Positions 34,281-46,496 of a stretch of 64,000 nucleotides of DNA are shown here, in pieces. Location of the stretch: the NCBI GenBank assembly GCA_963920665.1, contig OY987265.1, forward strand, positions 29,145,001-29,209,000, in the 5' to 3' direction. The stretch's first letter is position 1; each line of letters starts with the position of its first letter. Below the pieces are notes generated by a model, which saw only the letters and a list, made by a program, of their open reading frames with translations, did no database searches and had not been told where the DNA came from. The stretch comes from Straminergon stramineum (lineage: Eukaryota; Streptophyta; Bryopsida; Hypnales; Calliergonaceae). A program made the translations under genes and the position numbers.

Positions 34281-36812
34281 ATAGTACTTGCATCACTCTA
34301 AACATTTGAACCAATGTGTACAAGAGTGCTTTCATTGGGAGATCAATCACTATAGAACTTACATGAGAGGTTTTCTTCATATATAAGAATCAAGATTTCT
34401 AAAATTAAATTTATCATTCTCAAAGTATGATCATTTTATATGCAACCATTTTCTTAGAACTATTAAATATTGTCTAAAAATTGCTAATATTGATCATGCT
34501 AAAAAAGACAATGAAATTAAAGAAAAAATTCCTTGTCATTATACTTGCATAAAATGAAATTTTAATGGAAAATGAAAAACAGTGGTAATTTTGGATTAGA
34601 AAAGAAATTCTATCTAATTGAAAATCATCTTCCAATCCTTAAAAAAAATGAAAAATTTGTGCAATATATAAACACACACAAGATATATAGAATGTTTTAA
34701 GAAATTTATGTAACAAATATACATTTGAGAAAAAATTAATTCGGAAAAATTACGAAAACATCAAAAACAAGAAAAATGAAAATGAAAAAAATGAGTAGAT
34801 ACAATAATTCTTAATTTCATATCAGTATTTTTTGAATAAAATACATTTTCTAATGAAAAAACCCCAAAACTAAATAGCTTTGAATGAATAATTAATAATA
34901 AAGCTGAATTTTTATGTAACAATTATATAAACAAAAATAATTGAATGAAAAATAATTTCATTAAAATTGATCATTAGATAAATGAAATGGAATTTTTGCA
35001 TAGTTTTTTTTCTCTCTTAAAGCTGATAAAAGGTTATGAGAAATTTCATATAAATTGTGAAAAATGTATTATATATAAATTTGAAAATTCGATAAAATTA
35101 GGAAGTAACTATTACTAAATAATGTAATTGATCAAATTTTTGAACTAGAGAAAAAAGAGAAACCTAGAATAAAAAAATATTAAAATATTTTTACATCAAC
35201 TTCTATCGTAATCAAACACAAAAAGGAAATCACTTTAACAATAAAAATAATAATAATCCAGTAATATGGAAAATATATATATGTAAAAATGCTAATTAAA
35301 CTTAATTAATTAGTGAGTCTTTTTTTCAAATTGTACACAATACAATGGATGAAAAATCATTCAAATAATTTTTTTTATCATAATTAATCAAATAATTGCC
35401 AAAAAAAAAATCAAATCATACTTGAAAAAAAAATGTAAAAGGAAAAAAAATGATTTTTTAAAATTTCAATAATATAAAAGAGATTTTTTTAATCATATAT
35501 TTAATCAATATTATTTAATTTATTAGAAATAAATAAATAAATATTCAATTTATTTATTGAAAAAAATAATTATAGATTTTTTAATATTAAATTAAATCTT
35601 CTGAATTGTGCAAATCTAAATACTAGATAGTCTAATAAATTATTTTTAAAATTTTATATATTGAAAAAAAATTATATCTATTTTTCATAAAAGTTTAACA
35701 AAATTTTGGATTATTCACTTATTATTCAAAATCTATAAATACTATAAAATATTCATATGATTAAAGAAGAAGATTTTATAGAAAAATTCTATTTAAATTT
35801 TATTTGAAATAAAAAATTCTTTTATTTAGAAAATATATAAAAGTAACTAAACTTTTAGTTATCATTTGAATGAAGATAATAATAAAATTAGTGCAAAATA
35901 CTTTAATTGCAATATTTCCAATATAGAAAAATGAAAGATTTAATTTTATTTGTAAAAATCTTTACCATAATATTTTTTATTTTATATTTTCAACACTTAG
36001 TACAAATTCAACATTAAAATTGCAATAACTCTCCTAGTGTTACCGATACTAAATGTTAGTGTGATTGTTTATTGTTAAGTAAATTTCCATAGCAAACAAA
36101 TGAAATTAGAATTGAAATAAGTTAGAGTGGTCCCATGTGCACCACAATTCAAATGCCACCTTATTCACATTGTGTCTTAGTAGTGTACATTCTTAACTTT
36201 CAAACATCCTCCCCTGATATATAGTAGCCATAAAGTAGGGCAAGTAGTCAAATGGCTCAAATAGGATCTCTTACCTTAATTCTTCCTACTCTAAATTAAC
36301 AGAGTATCCAATATAAATACTACAGTCGTCACTCTATTTAGTTTGGTTCATACTAAATCAATGCCACATTAATATTTGTATTCATTTCATTCAATGTTGC
36401 TCCCATGATTTAAAGAATCTACACAATTGAGTGATTGATATTTTTTAAAATAGTATTACAATTACTCCTTATATAGTGTGATCTTTGCCATTTATGATGT
36501 TTGCAATGTATGAGTTGACAAAAACTAGGGAGAAGTACTCACATTCTACATTAATTGATGATAAAAAGCTCTATTTTGTGTGTCCCCATGTTTGTAGAAG
36601 TAACACTATTTGGGAAGCCACAATAAATAGAATGAAGAGTGTAGAGCAACGATCCCAGAACTGCTTCAGGGAAATTAGCCAAATGTTCATTTTTGGAAGA
36701 TTTATTGAATTTAACACTAAGGGCATGAAGAAATTATGTAGCAACTAAGCAAAATTTAGCCAGTTTTGAGATCATTGGTGTAGAGTGAGTTCTAGGATAG
36801 GGTAAATAACAC
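34281..36812. other. Very AT-rich intergenic
   Basis: Long A/T runs and no supported gene. An 87-codon frame at 36485-36748 (KYSHSTLIDDKKLYFVCPHV) has no recognised motif. The block at about 36130-36220 (TTAGTAGTGTACATT) has a relative near 63545-63640. Confidence 0.55.
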
Positions 36813-36972
36813 TAAGGTAACTCATCCTATGACAAGCCAAATGGGAGGCAACCCATCACAAGCAAAATTATTCTAGTGGTGTACATTCCAGTTCTAAAAT
36901 GTACACTACTAGAATAATTTTGCTTGTGATGGGTTGCCTCCCATTTGGCTTGTCATAGGCTGAGTTACCTTA
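36813..36972. repeat. 160 bp near-perfect hairpin
   Basis: Arms of about 72-75 bp (36813-36887 and 36898-36972) are complementary with only a few mismatches around a ~10 nt loop. The left arm starts AAGGTAACTCA and contains ATGGGAGGCAACCCATCACA; the right arm carries TGTGATGGGTTGCCTCCCAT. ATAACACTAA-type words lie outside both ends. It is either a MITE or a small-RNA precursor, 73 bp upstream of the protease-like exon. Confidence 0.85.
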
Positions 36973-37044
36973 TAGGTCCCATATAACACTAAATTTCATT
37001 ATTAGTGTAGTGATAATGGTTTTAGTAGTTCCCTTTGTTTGCAG

Positions 37045-38072
37045 GTCAACCGGAGATTTTACTCCATCAACAAGAGAAACCCGACTTGGCTGAGATGATC
37101 GAGAATGTGATCAGCTTCATCGGCCGAATCTACATCTGCGACGAGAACTGCTCCAAGTCTAGCGCCATCACCCTGAAGAACTGCCGCGGGACAGTCGGAC
37201 TGGTGGGTTCTTCCGGGGAGACCATCGGTTGCTGGCACACCATTGAAGACGCAGCCAACAAGCGCACCTTGCAACGCATGTTCATTGAGTACCCGAACTA
37301 TCCCAAACCTCTTCTCTTCGAAGCCCAGATCAAGGACCATCTCGTGAGTTCCGAGCTCGACCTGTTTGTAGCTGAGCCTTGTGAGCCTCTGGGAGAAGAA
37401 ACCGCACACCTCTCCTCTGCTCTCGATGTCTCCCTCGCCGACAACGTGCATTGCTTTGGCTTTCCTCAGCTTGTCGACCAAGAGCTCGTGGAAGGCTACA
37501 ACCGGCAGAAGCGGGAGCAAGGGCAGCGGTGCAGTAAGAATGAGCTCCAGCGGAAACGGAAGCTGCCGACGGTTTTTAGTGGGCGGGTGTGTTTTACTGG
37601 ATGGAAGCAAGTTGTCGCTGATTACCTTTGTTTTTCCAATGGCTTGGGGGGGATTGTAGTGGATGACTACGGGTGCCTCAAGGGCGTCCATGTAGCGGCC
37701 CTCCGAGTTGGCAAGACACTAGATTATCCGAATCTCCGAGGCTCCAGCTTGACGAAGCTGCACGAGTTTTGTGTGGAGACTGCGCAGTGTTGGAATGTGT
37801 GCAAGGGCGAAGTGGCGACGTTCGTGCCAGTACATATCATTGAGGAGCCGTTGCAGTTGTCACGGTTGAACCTGATCAAGTGGAAACGGCCTCATCAAGG
37901 GAAGAAGCGGGAGTGGGAGCCATTGGGAAGGCCGTGCTTGATCAGACCTGCCGGACGCAATCAGGAGGAGGAGGGTACAAAATTATGGAACTGGGAAGAA
38001 GCTCCTCCTCGAAAGAAGCTCAGGTCCCAACAACCTTCCAACACCAAAAACAATCCTTGGATCTGGTTCTAA
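37045..38072 (+). CDS. Trypsin-like serine protease-fold protein, probably inactive
   Basis: A long GC-rich frame in AT-rich DNA. A good acceptor, TTTGTTTGCAG, ends at 37044, so this looks like the last exon of a longer gene; the first in-frame ATG is 37095 (325 aa). The chymotrypsin/DegP-like order is visible. CRGTVGLVGSSGETIGCWHT corresponds to the start of the barrel and the His motif. SSELDLFVAEP fits the Asp motif. SNGLGGIVVDDYGCLKGVHV fits the nucleophile loop (usually G-x-S-G-G), but Leu sits where Ser should be. A basic stretch (QRKRKL) and a basic C-terminal tail (PPRKKLRSQQ) could be nuclear signals. An upstream exon was not identified. It may be a pseudo-protease, a decayed copy, or a retrocopy. 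I assign the fold, not an activity. Confidence 0.65.
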
Positions 38073-38110
38073 TGCACTGCTCATCATGTCTACCTATGAC
38101 TTTAGTAGTG

Positions 38111-38138
38111 ACTGTACACTAAAGTCTTAGTGTACAGT
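38111..38138. other. Short perfect inverted repeat after the protease-like gene
   Basis: ACTGTACACTAA and TTAGTGTACAGT are perfect 12-base arms around a 4-base loop, 38 bp after the stop codon. It could be a trimmed element end or structure in the 3' untranslated region. Confidence 0.6.
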
Positions 38139-39629
38139 GGGACCCTAGTCTACCTCTACCTCCTAATGGACGCATCAAAGATGGAATTCACCATCTGTCC
38201 ATGAGGCCTTCATTGATAGTTGAGCCATTCCCAACAAACATTCCACTCACACCAGTCTTTCAAACCAAATTGGTACCCTTTAATTCTTCTTTGGGGCCAG
38301 CCCTAAGTTAGATGAGGAATCCTTACCATTTTACAATAATGGGAAATTTCATTAAAATGGGTAGTATTCCATACACCATTATTCCATTCATTTCTAGGAC
38401 ATATATTTGGATTTTAGACTGCATTGTCTAAACATGAACGTGCCAAATTCGTGAAATACCACGATTATAATAAAATATCAGTTAACATTAGTCGTTTGTC
38501 ACCAATTAGAATTGAGAGCTCTTTTAGAGCCTCTCTCATAGACCCCAATGTGATCCTCAAAGCCAGTCAATGTTTGCTCAAATTCAACAACACATTAACA
38601 ATGATATTTTCTGTTATGTTACATTTAATGTTGCTTAGTACTTGATTACCTTACTCACTTTAATTCTCTTCAAGTTGAAAAATAGTGTTTAAGTTGATGG
38701 ACAGAGTTGGTAATGGTATTCTTGACATTTAATTCCTCATTTAACTTGAGCAATTTGTTTTCTCATTTTTTCTTGAGATCGGAGAGAATGTAACCATATG
38801 ATCTTAAAGTTCACATTGAGAGTGAGCACCTCAAGAAAATTCAGATTATTTGACAGCATGGTTTAGGAGATATTTAAGTTTGAAGTTTATTTGGGTCAAT
38901 AGAAATATTGGGCAGTGCACTTTGAAGGAGTATATTTTTGTCAAAATATTTTGAAATGATACCCTTTTTGTGCTTAGTGAAATAGAAGAGAGTTGAGAAT
39001 GTAAATGTAAAATTTCACAACATTCCAAGTATTTTTCAATTCATGGTGGAGCTTGCAATGCACGGTGGTCATTGAAATGAGAGTAGTGTTTGTAAGAAAA
39101 ACAAGAATGGGACACTTGTCTTCTCCTTGAACTCCATGGATCTGCCCTTTTCGAGGTGGATCTGCCCTTTTTGAGGTGGGCAAGAATCACATTGGTTGGC
39201 TGACATTTCAGTTCATGCCCAAAACAAATCCAAAAGAATGAGATGTAAACTACATTAGATCACTTAACTTTGAAAAATTCCACAAGGCTGAGTTTAACTC
39301 GGAATTTAATGAAACTCTGCCATTGGATTCAAAACGTAGTCTAGATTTTGAAGATAATTTTTATCTCTTCAAAATCTCAAAATTTGGGAACGAGATGCTC
39401 TAAAAAGAGGGACAGTGACCAAAAAAATGGTCATATGGGTCACTAGGGGTCAATGCACAAGATGTCAATATGAACACTACTAAAAGTTACAATATCATTC
39501 ATGTTGACAATTAGTGTCCATGTCACTAATAACTAATGTTGTCAATAATTCAATGATAAAATTTTGTAATTATTTTTGGAAACACAAAATAACATTTTTA
39601 GTATAGTTCTAAAGAATTATTTGAAGCCA
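38139..39629. other. Intergenic, no gene seen
   Basis: AT-rich without recognisable coding sequence. A short tandem duplication of TGGATCTGCCCTTTT occurs at about 39138-39175. Confidence 0.5.
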
Positions 39630-39633
39630 CTAA

Positions 39634-40729
39634 GGGTGACTGCAAGAAAGCCCAACTGCTTTTGGTATTGTTTTGCAAAACTAGTTTCGTCTTCCGCTAT
39701 AACTTTTGAATTTTAAGCCCAATGCCCAAAACAAAAAATATGTTTCTACATGTTTTGATTGTAATTGTATCCATTATTTTTCAAAAAATGAAAAAAAATC
39801 ATTTTATATTTAAAAGTCAATTTCTCTAATTTGGCACACTTTTGGAGTTTTTTGTTTTTAGTATTGGAGAGTACCCAAATTTAATAAACTAAAGCTGAAA
39901 TTTTGGTGGTCTATTCCCACACTAGTTGGGCATGTTTCATGTGAGGGGCATCAAAAAATGTATTATTTTATGTCCTTCATATTCGTCCAAATAGGCCAAA
40001 AAGGGGGCTGTATAGGGCGCACATTTATGAACATTGAAAATGTTTTAAAGTTCATTCTTTTGGTGAAATCTCATCACTATCAAATCTTCACCAATTGCCA
40101 ATTTTGAGTTTTTTTTTAATTTCACTATGATTAATTTATTAAAAATGAAAACGTTAAAATATCCCTGTTCTACCCACAATTACATATGTCCCCCAAAAGG
40201 GATATTTTAACGTTTTCATTTTTGATAAATTAACCATAGTGAAATTTAAAAAAAACTCAAAATTGGCAATTGGTGAAGATTTGATAGTGATGAGATTTCA
40301 CCAAAAGAATGAACTTTAAAACATTTTCAATGTTCATAAATGTGCGCCCCATACAGCCTCCTTTTTGGCCTATTTGGACGAATATGAAGGACATAAAATA
40401 ATACATTTTTTGATGCCCCTCACATGAAACATGCCCAACTAGTGTGGGAATAGACCACCAAAATTTCAGCTTTAGTTTATTAAATTTGGGTACTCTCCAA
40501 TACTAAAAACAAAAAACTCCAAAAGTGTGCCAAATTAGAGAAATTGACTTTTAAATATAAAATGATTTTTTTCATTTTTTGAAAAATAATGGATACAAAT
40601 ACAATCAAAACATCTAGAAACATATTTTTTGTTTTGGGTATTGGGTTTAAAATTCAAAAGTTATAGCAGAAGACAAAACCAGTTTTGCAAAACAATACCA
40701 AAAACGGTCAATCTTTCTTGCAATCACCC
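39634..40729. mobile_element. 1.1 kb foldback element with ~97% identical arms
   Basis: Left arm 39634-40166 and right arm 40198-40729 are inverted copies of about 533 bp, with roughly 20 differences clustered near the outer ends and a 31 nt spacer. Termini are GGGTGACTGCAAGAAAG and CTTTCTTGCAATCACCC. CTAA flanks both ends (39630-39633, 40730-40733), a likely 4 bp target duplication. No protein is encoded. A diverged relative of one arm is at 58787-59648. A transcript through it would form a very long double-stranded RNA. Confidence 0.92.
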
Positions 40730-40733
40730 CTAA

Positions 40734-42969
40734 TGAGAGTCAAGTATTTTATGTGTCAAGAATTTCCAATTAAGGGTGGTCTAGTGTCAATAGTAGATGT
40801 TCCTATGACCTTCACTTTGGAAATTTGTAGTATATTTACATAAAGTTCCATAAAAAGTGTCAAACCAATTGCATTCACTATAATTTCTTTCATTTTGCTA
40901 ATTTTAGGATAGGATATTTTTCTTGAATTGTATTCAAAATTTCTCATTTGAAATGAAATGCTCGTTTTAGGTGCATATGCCTTATTGACACCTTAAAATT
41001 GTCAAGTATCTAAAAAGCACTCCTATTTTTTTGCATAGTAGCAAACCAAGTCTACAAATGAAACCACCAATTTCTTATTTTAAACTTTGAGTAGGGTCTC
41101 AAGGTGGCTACCTATTATGGAATGTTGTTATTCATTCATCATTCTTTGTTCCTTCAAAGTTGTAAATGTATTGTTTCCTTTTAAGTTTATGATTCATAAT
41201 AAGAATCTACACTATGTTGCTTTTGAAAATTATATCATATTCTACAATCAACAAAACTTCCAATTCTACTTGCAATATCTTTCACTATAATTTGCTAATG
41301 TAGTTGAAGAAAATTTTGACAATGTGTGAACATGGAAAGCATTGAAACACTTCAATAGGCAATTTAAGATACAACTACACTAAGAATGATTACCACACTA
41401 ACTTGATTTGAAAATGTTATACATATTTATTTATAATGAAGATAAAATGAGCATAGATACATTTCCATGAGCATAGATACCAATACTATTCAAAGAGGGG
41501 AATTTTTATAAATATAGTTGATAATTGAATATTCATCAAGAATAAAAACTAAGTATTTCACTTTAAAATCAATTAATGTGGTTTAATACTAAATTTCATT
41601 ACTCATATACCTTTGATAGGCTCTAGCCTCTTGGGATTCTCACTCTCGATAATCTAGGATAAGGTGAAAATACCTAGAACCGTCTGCATATCCATTCCTG
41701 TCACAAGTAGACTTCCATTGAAAGCATCTCCAAATGTCCCATTAAACTTTTCCCATACTTAACTGTGATTTCAGTGGTCCAAGGGTTTCCATTTCAAAAA
41801 TTCACAACACCAATTACATACATGTCTTATTGAAAAACTCTAAGTTAATTTTTGAAAATTGAAGATTTTCATTTGCTAACACTACTAAAATTTTTCTATT
41901 TTTTCTAGATAAAGGTGCTTCCTACAATGCTGAATTGCTTATTTTCATGGTTTTGGGTTGTGTCTGAGTGTTAGTCAGCCTTATAGGCCTATAAAGCATA
42001 CTGTTATGTCTGAAATGTTGGTCAGCCTTATTAGCGTATAACTGATTTTTTTTGATGTGTCTTCCGGAAGTAACAGTTGATCATTTTAAAATCTTTGATT
42101 GCGTTCTTCGAAGCCTGCGTCGCAGGCATGGCAGGAAATGAAAATTCAATCATTTCGTAACACCGCTTGGTGAATCATCTCTGCTGCTGCTGCTGCTGCT
42201 GCTGCTGGTGGCAGCTCATGGCACAGATTGAGCGTTGTTGCAGCTGCAAGTACTCTTACGTCGACATGACTCCAGTCTGTCAAGTGCAGGACTCATGATC
42301 TATCTACAGTTCCCCATGCAAGTCGCACGGTGTAGCAACAGGACACCGAAACACACACCACCATGCCGCTGGGCCTGGACCGGGGGCAGCCCACAGCTAG
42401 CCAACCAGCCAGCCATATAGCATTGATACAGGCTGTTGAAAAGGCAACACACAAAACAGACAGTCTTCCAAAAACACCAGAACATACATCCCAGGGAATC
42501 CAATTAGCTCTTCGAATTCAGTTCATCTCTTTACTTACTTACATTACCACATTCCTCATCAACAAAAAAACGAGTTCATCTTCAGGAGCGAGTTAAAATC
42601 CCAAGTAGAGTGACATCTACTGGAAAATCTAAGCTTAGCTATCGACAATTAAGTCCTTTCGAAAGTCTTGCCAGCCACGAATTATTTTGTTTTACTCGAA
42701 AGTGCTCTGTGCACCTAGCTAGTAGGTGTCACAGTTTGCTACTTTGGATCGATCTTGACATGAGACTGCTTTTATTGGTGCCCAGGAAGAAGGCTCTCCA
42801 TCCAAGAAAGTCGGAGAAAGGTTGCTGTTGGGGTTATTCCGTGACGGTACATTAATTCCACTATGCTCATATACACATGCTCTACCACTATTCCGAAAGA
42901 ATCAAGGACTACTACAATGCTTGATCAAATGGCTGGAAATTCCCGCAGACGTGTGGGATCATTCCCAGG
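40734..42969. other. Intergenic with a CTG microsatellite
   Basis: No supported gene. (CTG)9 lies at 42181-42207 in a locally GC-richer patch that runs into the gene at 42970. Open frames at 42235-42855 have no recognised motif and may be its 3' flank. Confidence 0.5.
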
Positions 42970-44607
42970 TTAAGCCAATTCTCGGGCGTTGGGATCAACT
43001 TTGTGGCGAATGTATCTCATGACATCGCCTCGCCGGATGCCATCCATGTGATAAATTTTGACCACATTCCTGTTTCTGTTGCATTCACAGGACTCGTAGC
43101 CTGCGCAACAACAACAGTAGGATGCGAATTACGCAATCATCTCTGTCTGAATGCTAGCATTTTCTAATGGACAAATCCAATTGTATATAAAATTGACTTC
43201 AGATGTTAATTCAACACTGCCCAAATGCAACATCTACATTTGGACCAACTGAAAAGCCTCACTTAGTCCTAGATATTGATTACCCAAGTAACGTACTCAA
43301 AAATCTGTGGAAGCATATTGTTGGTTTTGGGTATTCCTAGAGACAATGCTTTGAAATTTCATAACTTATTCATATAGGGTTCATATAATGAATACTAAAG
43401 TGCGTTAGAACCCTCTTTCAGTTGCCAATAAGATTAATCACATCTTCAGTAATTGCAACTATGCTCAGTTGTAATTAGTGACATTATAGGTGTGCATAAC
43501 TTAACTTAAAGCGATTTCAAACCCAATCTTGAGAACAGATACAGTACCTTGTTCCTGGTTGAAATGTGATTCCAATCTGCGCTGTCGTGCGTCGTCGAGG
43601 TTCACGCTCACTTCGATACTCACCTGCACCACTCCAGGTACTCACTGATTTATTATATATTCCCGATTGCAACCATACACGACGTGCAGCTAGCGACCTC
43701 AAAGATTGTACGCATAACTTATTAGAAATAGATTTACTCTAGAAATGGTTGACAGAATTGCAAAGAATGACTCTTGCAGGTCTTGAATTGGGCACTTTAA
43801 GTTGGATGTCTTGACTCACTCCTAAGGTAGAGGCTCCGATCCCTTAACCGCACAATAAATCAGAGCCTCCATTCAGCACACAGATGCGCTTTGATTTGTG
43901 CAAAATACGTAATCTACTGACATTTAGTTTGTTGCAATTGATTTTTCTTTAGCTTAACACAAAATAAACGAGCAAAGTTTTAGATGGAGCGAGTTTGTGA
44001 AAGGTTCGAAATTCACCTGTATGGTGAATTAATGGAACCCCAGTCTCTCTTAATGTATGGTCAATGGAGACTTTACATTACCTGGTAAGCAAAGCGAATA
44101 CCGCCTTCACTCTCAGAATACGTTGGCAAATTGGATGAGTCTCGGTACTTAAACATCTGCCACAGCAATGAAGGACACATCAAACCTGGGGCTGTCAACA
44201 ACAAATTACACACACACACACACAGACTTGACTGAAAAGTAAAACCAATCCTGCGAAATCTAGCAAAGCCCAAGGCGATTCTCCATGTTTCCCTTAATGG
44301 AAGATCAGAAGCTTCCTAGATGATTTTGCACTAGTTTGGGATGCAGGAATCAGAGAAAAGGGACAAACAGAGAGTGACACATACATTCCCTGCTGGCAAC
44401 ACTGAAAACCGGGAATGGCAATCCGAGAAGCAAAGATGTATAATCACTCTAACATTAAAAATACTGGGATTCGATTGCAGTAAATATATCTATGGATGAT
44501 TTTCTCCCACCTCTGCAAGCGACGTCATGGTCGATGGGTAACGCTGCAACCAACACCTCCACAAGCACTGGGTACAAAACCAAAATTGAGCTAAACTTCA
44601 CTGTGAC
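42970..44607 (-). CDS. Conserved-looking protein of unknown function, 5' end open
   Basis: Three exons are well supported: 44191-44082, 43623-43548 and 43100-42970 (stop TAA). They join in phase to give FKYRDSSNLPTYSESEGGIR, FAYQVSIEVSVNLDDARQRR, LESHFNQEQGYESCECNRNR and VVKIYHMDGIRRGDVMRYIR, ending KVDPNARELA. A further exon, 44607-44511 (VTVKFSSILVLYPVLVEVLV), is open, in phase and bounded by an acceptor CTACAG and donor GTGGGA, giving at least 137 aa. The first exon was not found; a TATA-like TTATTTAAGG at about 44987-44996 on this strand and ATGs near 44950 suggest the promoter is there. Regular charge patterning and balanced exon phases argue for a real gene. I do not recognise the family. 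A plastid or mitochondrial protein is possible but unproven. Confidence 0.65.
44208..44224. repeat. CA microsatellite
   Basis: A short CA run just before the acceptor of the 44191-44082 exon on the minus strand, where it reads as TG and could affect splicing. Confidence 0.9.
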
Positions 44608-44996
44608 CTGTAGACAGAAACACGACCTTCATTACGCATATGACCACACAGTTAGCTTCCCCGTTTGCATTACGCTGCTAAGTCCAGCTCGTAAAGAAAA
44701 AAATTTCAATGCTTACAAATCAAGTAGTGCATATGTATCCAATCCATACATGCAACACAACCCCGAGCTTGCAAGTCTAATGGGACTCACACTGGGATTG
44801 AACGTACTCTCACTGCTTGGATCCCCAAATCGATCGGCCGGAATTAATTGGGAGTGCCAGCTTACCAGCTAAGTAGCTTTCCTAATGGAGGTGAAGAAGG
44901 GCGGCATGATCCACAGCTGCTGCCATAGACAAGACAAGCAGACACATTCGCAAGCTCCCCACGGTAGGAAGTGGATCGAGGTTGGCCTTAAATAAG

Positions 44997-45856
44997 GTAG
45001 AAGACCCGATTTGGGCGTTGTGCTTATTTGGGCCCATTATGTATCAGTCGAGTACATTAGAAAGCTTGGAATGTACACCAACCCTACATATATGGGCTGG
45101 CTTCTGAATTGTGGCACAAATAGACAAAATCTCCTGCCTTGCCCTTGCCTTGCCTTCCCTTCCCTCCCTTGAGCAGTGCTGTACAGTACAGTTCAGTTGG
45201 CAGAAACTGGGTTGGACTGGATTGACGAAAATAACTTCCAGGGTTTCAAAAATAAAATAAAATAAAAGAACTTCAAGGTGGGCGGAGTGGAAGAGTGACG
45301 ACGACGGCATTCCTTCCCCGGCTGGCAGTAGAAATTCCGGGGCATGATGGCACAACCTCTAAATATGGTGGGGACCTTTGGCAGTCCTCCAACGCGGATT
45401 GTGCCAAAGGAGGAAAGTGGCACTGGTCACCGTTACAACATTGATTATTGCAAGCTGGGAATATTTTTATAACCCGCACGTCCTCATTGATGAACTGTGT
45501 GACTGTGTGTGTGTCTCTTGTGTAAGTTAAGTTAAGTTAAGTTGCTCAGCTTTCCTGATTTTCTTTTGAGCACAGGTGGAACCCGAATGTTCAGGAATGG
45601 CTGGAAAGAAATTCAGCGAAACTTCTATGTTACCAAAGCCGCATTTTCGTCTTTTCGAGCTGCGAAATATGGGAAGAACACTGTTGAATTCCGAATTTGA
45701 GGGAAGTTAACTGGAGCAGATCCGGATTTTAGCTACTTGAGTTTTACAATTATGAAAAACTCATTTGAGACCATAATTGGTTGGAGAGCTCTGTCCTTCG
45801 GATTTTTCTGGGACGGCGTTTGGTAACTCAGCAGTGCGTGTGGCGAATTAAGTTAA
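44997..45856. other. Intergenic upstream of the unknown gene
   Basis: No gene supported. Contains a TAAGT repeat at 45523-45543. Overlapping minus-strand frames at 45044-45479 carry no motif. Confidence 0.45.
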
Positions 45857-46492
45857 CCCCTAAATGCCCAAGGCTTGTTTGGAGCTTCTGGAAATTTGTT
45901 CTAAATTGAACAAAATGTCAGCATTTTCATAAGGTATACCAATTTCTTTTGAATTGTAACCGTATAAATTCAAATGAGACATGTTAGAGATCACATAGGA
46001 AAAGAAAACACAACAATATCACTTACGGATTGAAAGATTATAATGTTTGATCATGAGTGTGTTAAAAGTATGAAAATTTTTCAATTCTCTTTTTGCATGT
46101 CAACTCAAAAAAGTTGGTCACTGAAAAAAATGAGGTTAAAGGGCTTAGCATGCACAAACCCAATCAATTTATGTTTTTTCAAAATCTATTCTACAATTGT
46201 TTAAAATGAATTTATAATGTGATTTTTCCTCGAAGATCTAGTGTATTTGAGGCTCATTTCCAAGAGCCCTCAACACTACCGGAGGTCAAGATTGCAATGG
46301 GCATCCTTGCACAAAATATTGAATAGAAAAATCATAAACCTTCATTTTTAAGATCGGCTTTTTGATCCTAAAACTAGACTTCAAAAAGAGTTCTCCAAAA
46401 ATATAAACTAATAATAATAGCAATTTGGTTGGGTCCTACTTAACTTCAAAGTTTTCGAAACACCAAAATCTAGTGCCTTGGGCATTTAGGGG
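45857..46492. mobile_element. TTAA-flanked element with 18 bp perfect inverted ends
   Basis: Begins CCCCTAAATGCCCAAGGC and ends GCCTTGGGCATTTAGGGG, an exact 18 bp inverted repeat. TTAA lies directly outside both ends (45853-45856, 46493-46496). The 636 bp carry no transposase, so it would be a non-autonomous element with the piggyBac-type target signature. Confidence 0.8.
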
Positions 46493-46496
46493 TTAA

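Noticed and set aside
37059..37691. 210-codon minus-strand frame
   Set aside because: Shadow of the protease-like exon; high GC there keeps the opposite strand open.
44492..44872. 126-codon plus-strand frame
   Set aside because: It lies antisense over the better supported gene at 42970-44607 and has no recognised motif.
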